Part shown: in pieces, positions 63,017-64,000 of the stretch
Numbering within the stretch: the stretch's first letter is position 1
Layout of the letters: every line of letters begins with the position of its first letter
From: Hahella sp. KA22
Lineage (GTDB): Bacteria; Pseudomonadota; Gammaproteobacteria; Pseudomonadales; Oleiphilaceae
Length of the DNA: 64,000 nt
Assembly (NCBI RefSeq): GCF_004135205.1
Contig: NZ_CP035490.1
Span: 6,439,501 to 6,503,500 of the forward strand
Direction: 5' to 3'
The notes under the pieces: generated by a model
Database searches by the model: none
The model's input: the letters and a program-made list of their open reading frames with translations, nothing else
Told to the model about the DNA's origin: nothing
Program-made: the position numbers and the translations under genes

Positions 63017-64000
63017 ATGAGAATAAAAGAGACTTGTATAAATCTTGGCCTCTCAACACTGTGTATCGTGACCCCGGCCCACGCCGACAACGACAGAATT
63101 CACTTCAACGGATTCGGCAGTATCGTCGCCGCTACTACCTTTGACGATGAAAAACCTTATTTTTCCTACGACGACGACCTTAACTTCAAGAACGAGTCCC
63201 TGTTCGGCCTTCAGGTGCGTGGCGACATGGGAGAAAACCTCTCCGCCACGGCGCAGATCATCGCTCGCGGTTCAGAAGATCATGACGCCGAGTTCGACTG
63301 GGCCTATGTCACCTACGCTATCGACAATAATTGGACCATCAAGGCGGGTCGTTTCAGAACGCCTTTTTTCGAGTACAGCGACACCATTGATGTCGGCTAC
63401 ACTTACCACTGGGTCAGGCCCCCCAAATTTGTTTACGTGCCCCTGTTTAAAAACCTGGACGGTTTGAACATTACCTACGCCTCACAAATTCGTCAGTTCG
63501 ACTCCACCCTGAACTTCTTCTATGGCTCCGTGCAAGAGGATATCCCCATCGGCCAGGTGGATCTGAAGTTCGTCTACGGCGGCTCTTGGCGCATCGGCGT
63601 TGACTGGATCAGCATGCGCTTCTCCTACTTCCGCTCGAAACTCTCCATTCCCGCCATCGCCCCAGGCCTGGACAACATACTGCCCCCGGAAGATCCAAGC
63701 GCTCCAGCGCCTTCCGGCCCAACCGTGTCAGAGGAAGTCGCCGACGCCATCCGCGCCAATGACGATCGCGGCGCCTTCGGCAGCATTTCTTTGAAAGTGG
63801 AATACGATAACTTTTTCGCCGTGGCGGAAGTGACCAGATCGGAAATTGAAGACAGCATCTTCCCTGATCCGTTGGGATATTATGCCTCCATTGGCTACAC
63901 CATGGGTAAGTTTACTCCCCACCTTACTTATGAGGTTTTCGACACCAGTCCGAGAAACAATATTCTCGACGGGGTGTCTGAATCCGATCCTGTTTACTCG
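63017..64000 (+). CDS. Outer-membrane porin (3' truncated by window)
   Basis: The frame is open from ATG 63017 to the window end (328 codons, no stop). The signal peptide ends near TPAHA-DNDRIHF; the mature part alternates in amphipathic strands (SLFGLQVRGDMGENLSATAQIIARG ... WTIKAGRFRTPFFEYSDTIDVGYTYHW) in the manner of general porins of marine gammaproteobacteria. The multi-hairpin element lies upstream in its leader region and may act on its expression. Confidence 0.88.
   Translation, partial: MRIKETCINLGLSTLCIVTPAHADNDRIHFNGFGSIVAATTFDDEKPYFSYDDDLNFKNESLFGLQVRGDMGENLSATAQIIARGSEDHDAEFDWAYVTYAIDNNWTIKAGRFRTPFFEYSDTIDVGYTYHWVRPPKFVYVPLFKNLDGLNITYASQIRQFDSTLNFFYGSVQEDIPIGQVDLKFVYGGSWRIGVDWISMRFSYFRSKLSIPAIAPGLDNILPPEDPSAPAPSGPTVSEEVADAIRANDDRGAFGSISLKVEYDNFFAVAEVTRSEIEDSIFPDPLGYYASIGYTMGKFTPHLTYEVFDTSPRNNILDGVSESDPVYS

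Overview
The window is high-GC gammaproteobacterial chromosome. Its centre (about 9.06-32.0 kb) is a complete prodigiosin biosynthesis operon collinear with Serratia pigA-pigN. That operon, together with many c-di-GMP proteins and outer-membrane porins, points to a marine Hahella-like bacterium, a genus known to make prodigiosin from a 'hap' cluster. The genus is inferred from gene content; no alignment was run. No rRNA, tRNA, CRISPR array or insertion sequence was seen.

Layout. 0-8.7 kb: ordinary genes, namely a c-di-GMP phosphodiesterase with a receiver domain (5' end cut by the window), a KaiB-like protein, a lipoprotein, free-methionine-sulfoxide reductase, a DMT exporter, a diguanylate cyclase, a repeat-bearing lipoprotein and a dapA-type gene behind a leader with a terminator hairpin. 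9.06-31.97 kb: the prodigiosin operon. One arm makes the bipyrrole MBC (PigI, G, A, J, H, M, F, N, with PigL activating the carrier proteins). The other makes the monopyrrole MAP (PigD, E, B). PigC condenses the two. Unusual points are a separate DoxX-like membrane gene before pigB and a pigE reading frame broken near its 5' end.

32-40.7 kb: accessory and regulatory genes. These are a HipBA toxin-antitoxin pair behind four direct repeats, an RNA-ligase-like protein, a DUF2239 protein, an outer-membrane protein, an AT-rich two-gene island whose second product has a HEPN/Abi-like motif, and an RstBA-like two-component system.

40.98-58.1 kb: the most novel region. Five tandem tail-collar-domain proteins are followed by what looks like a RiPP (lasso-peptide-like) locus: a 45-residue precursor, a PqqD-like recognition protein, an HPr-kinase-like kinase, an asparagine-synthetase-type cyclase, an ABC exporter, a nucleotidyltransferase-like protein and a GNAT. 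Alongside lie two 2OG-Fe(II) oxygenases and a five-gene block encoding a sulfotransferase, a methyltransferase, a PhyH-type oxygenase and two Asp/Asn-hydroxylase-like proteins, one of which has lost its metal ligands. The methyltransferase and PhyH proteins share an extra domain of about 97 residues. The usual lasso leader peptidase (B2) is absent from the window.

58.8-64 kb: a porin, an uncharacterised protein, a DUF4124 protein, a solute-binding protein, a run of four back-to-back DNA hairpins related to a repeat inside the prodigiosin operon, and a second porin cut by the window end.
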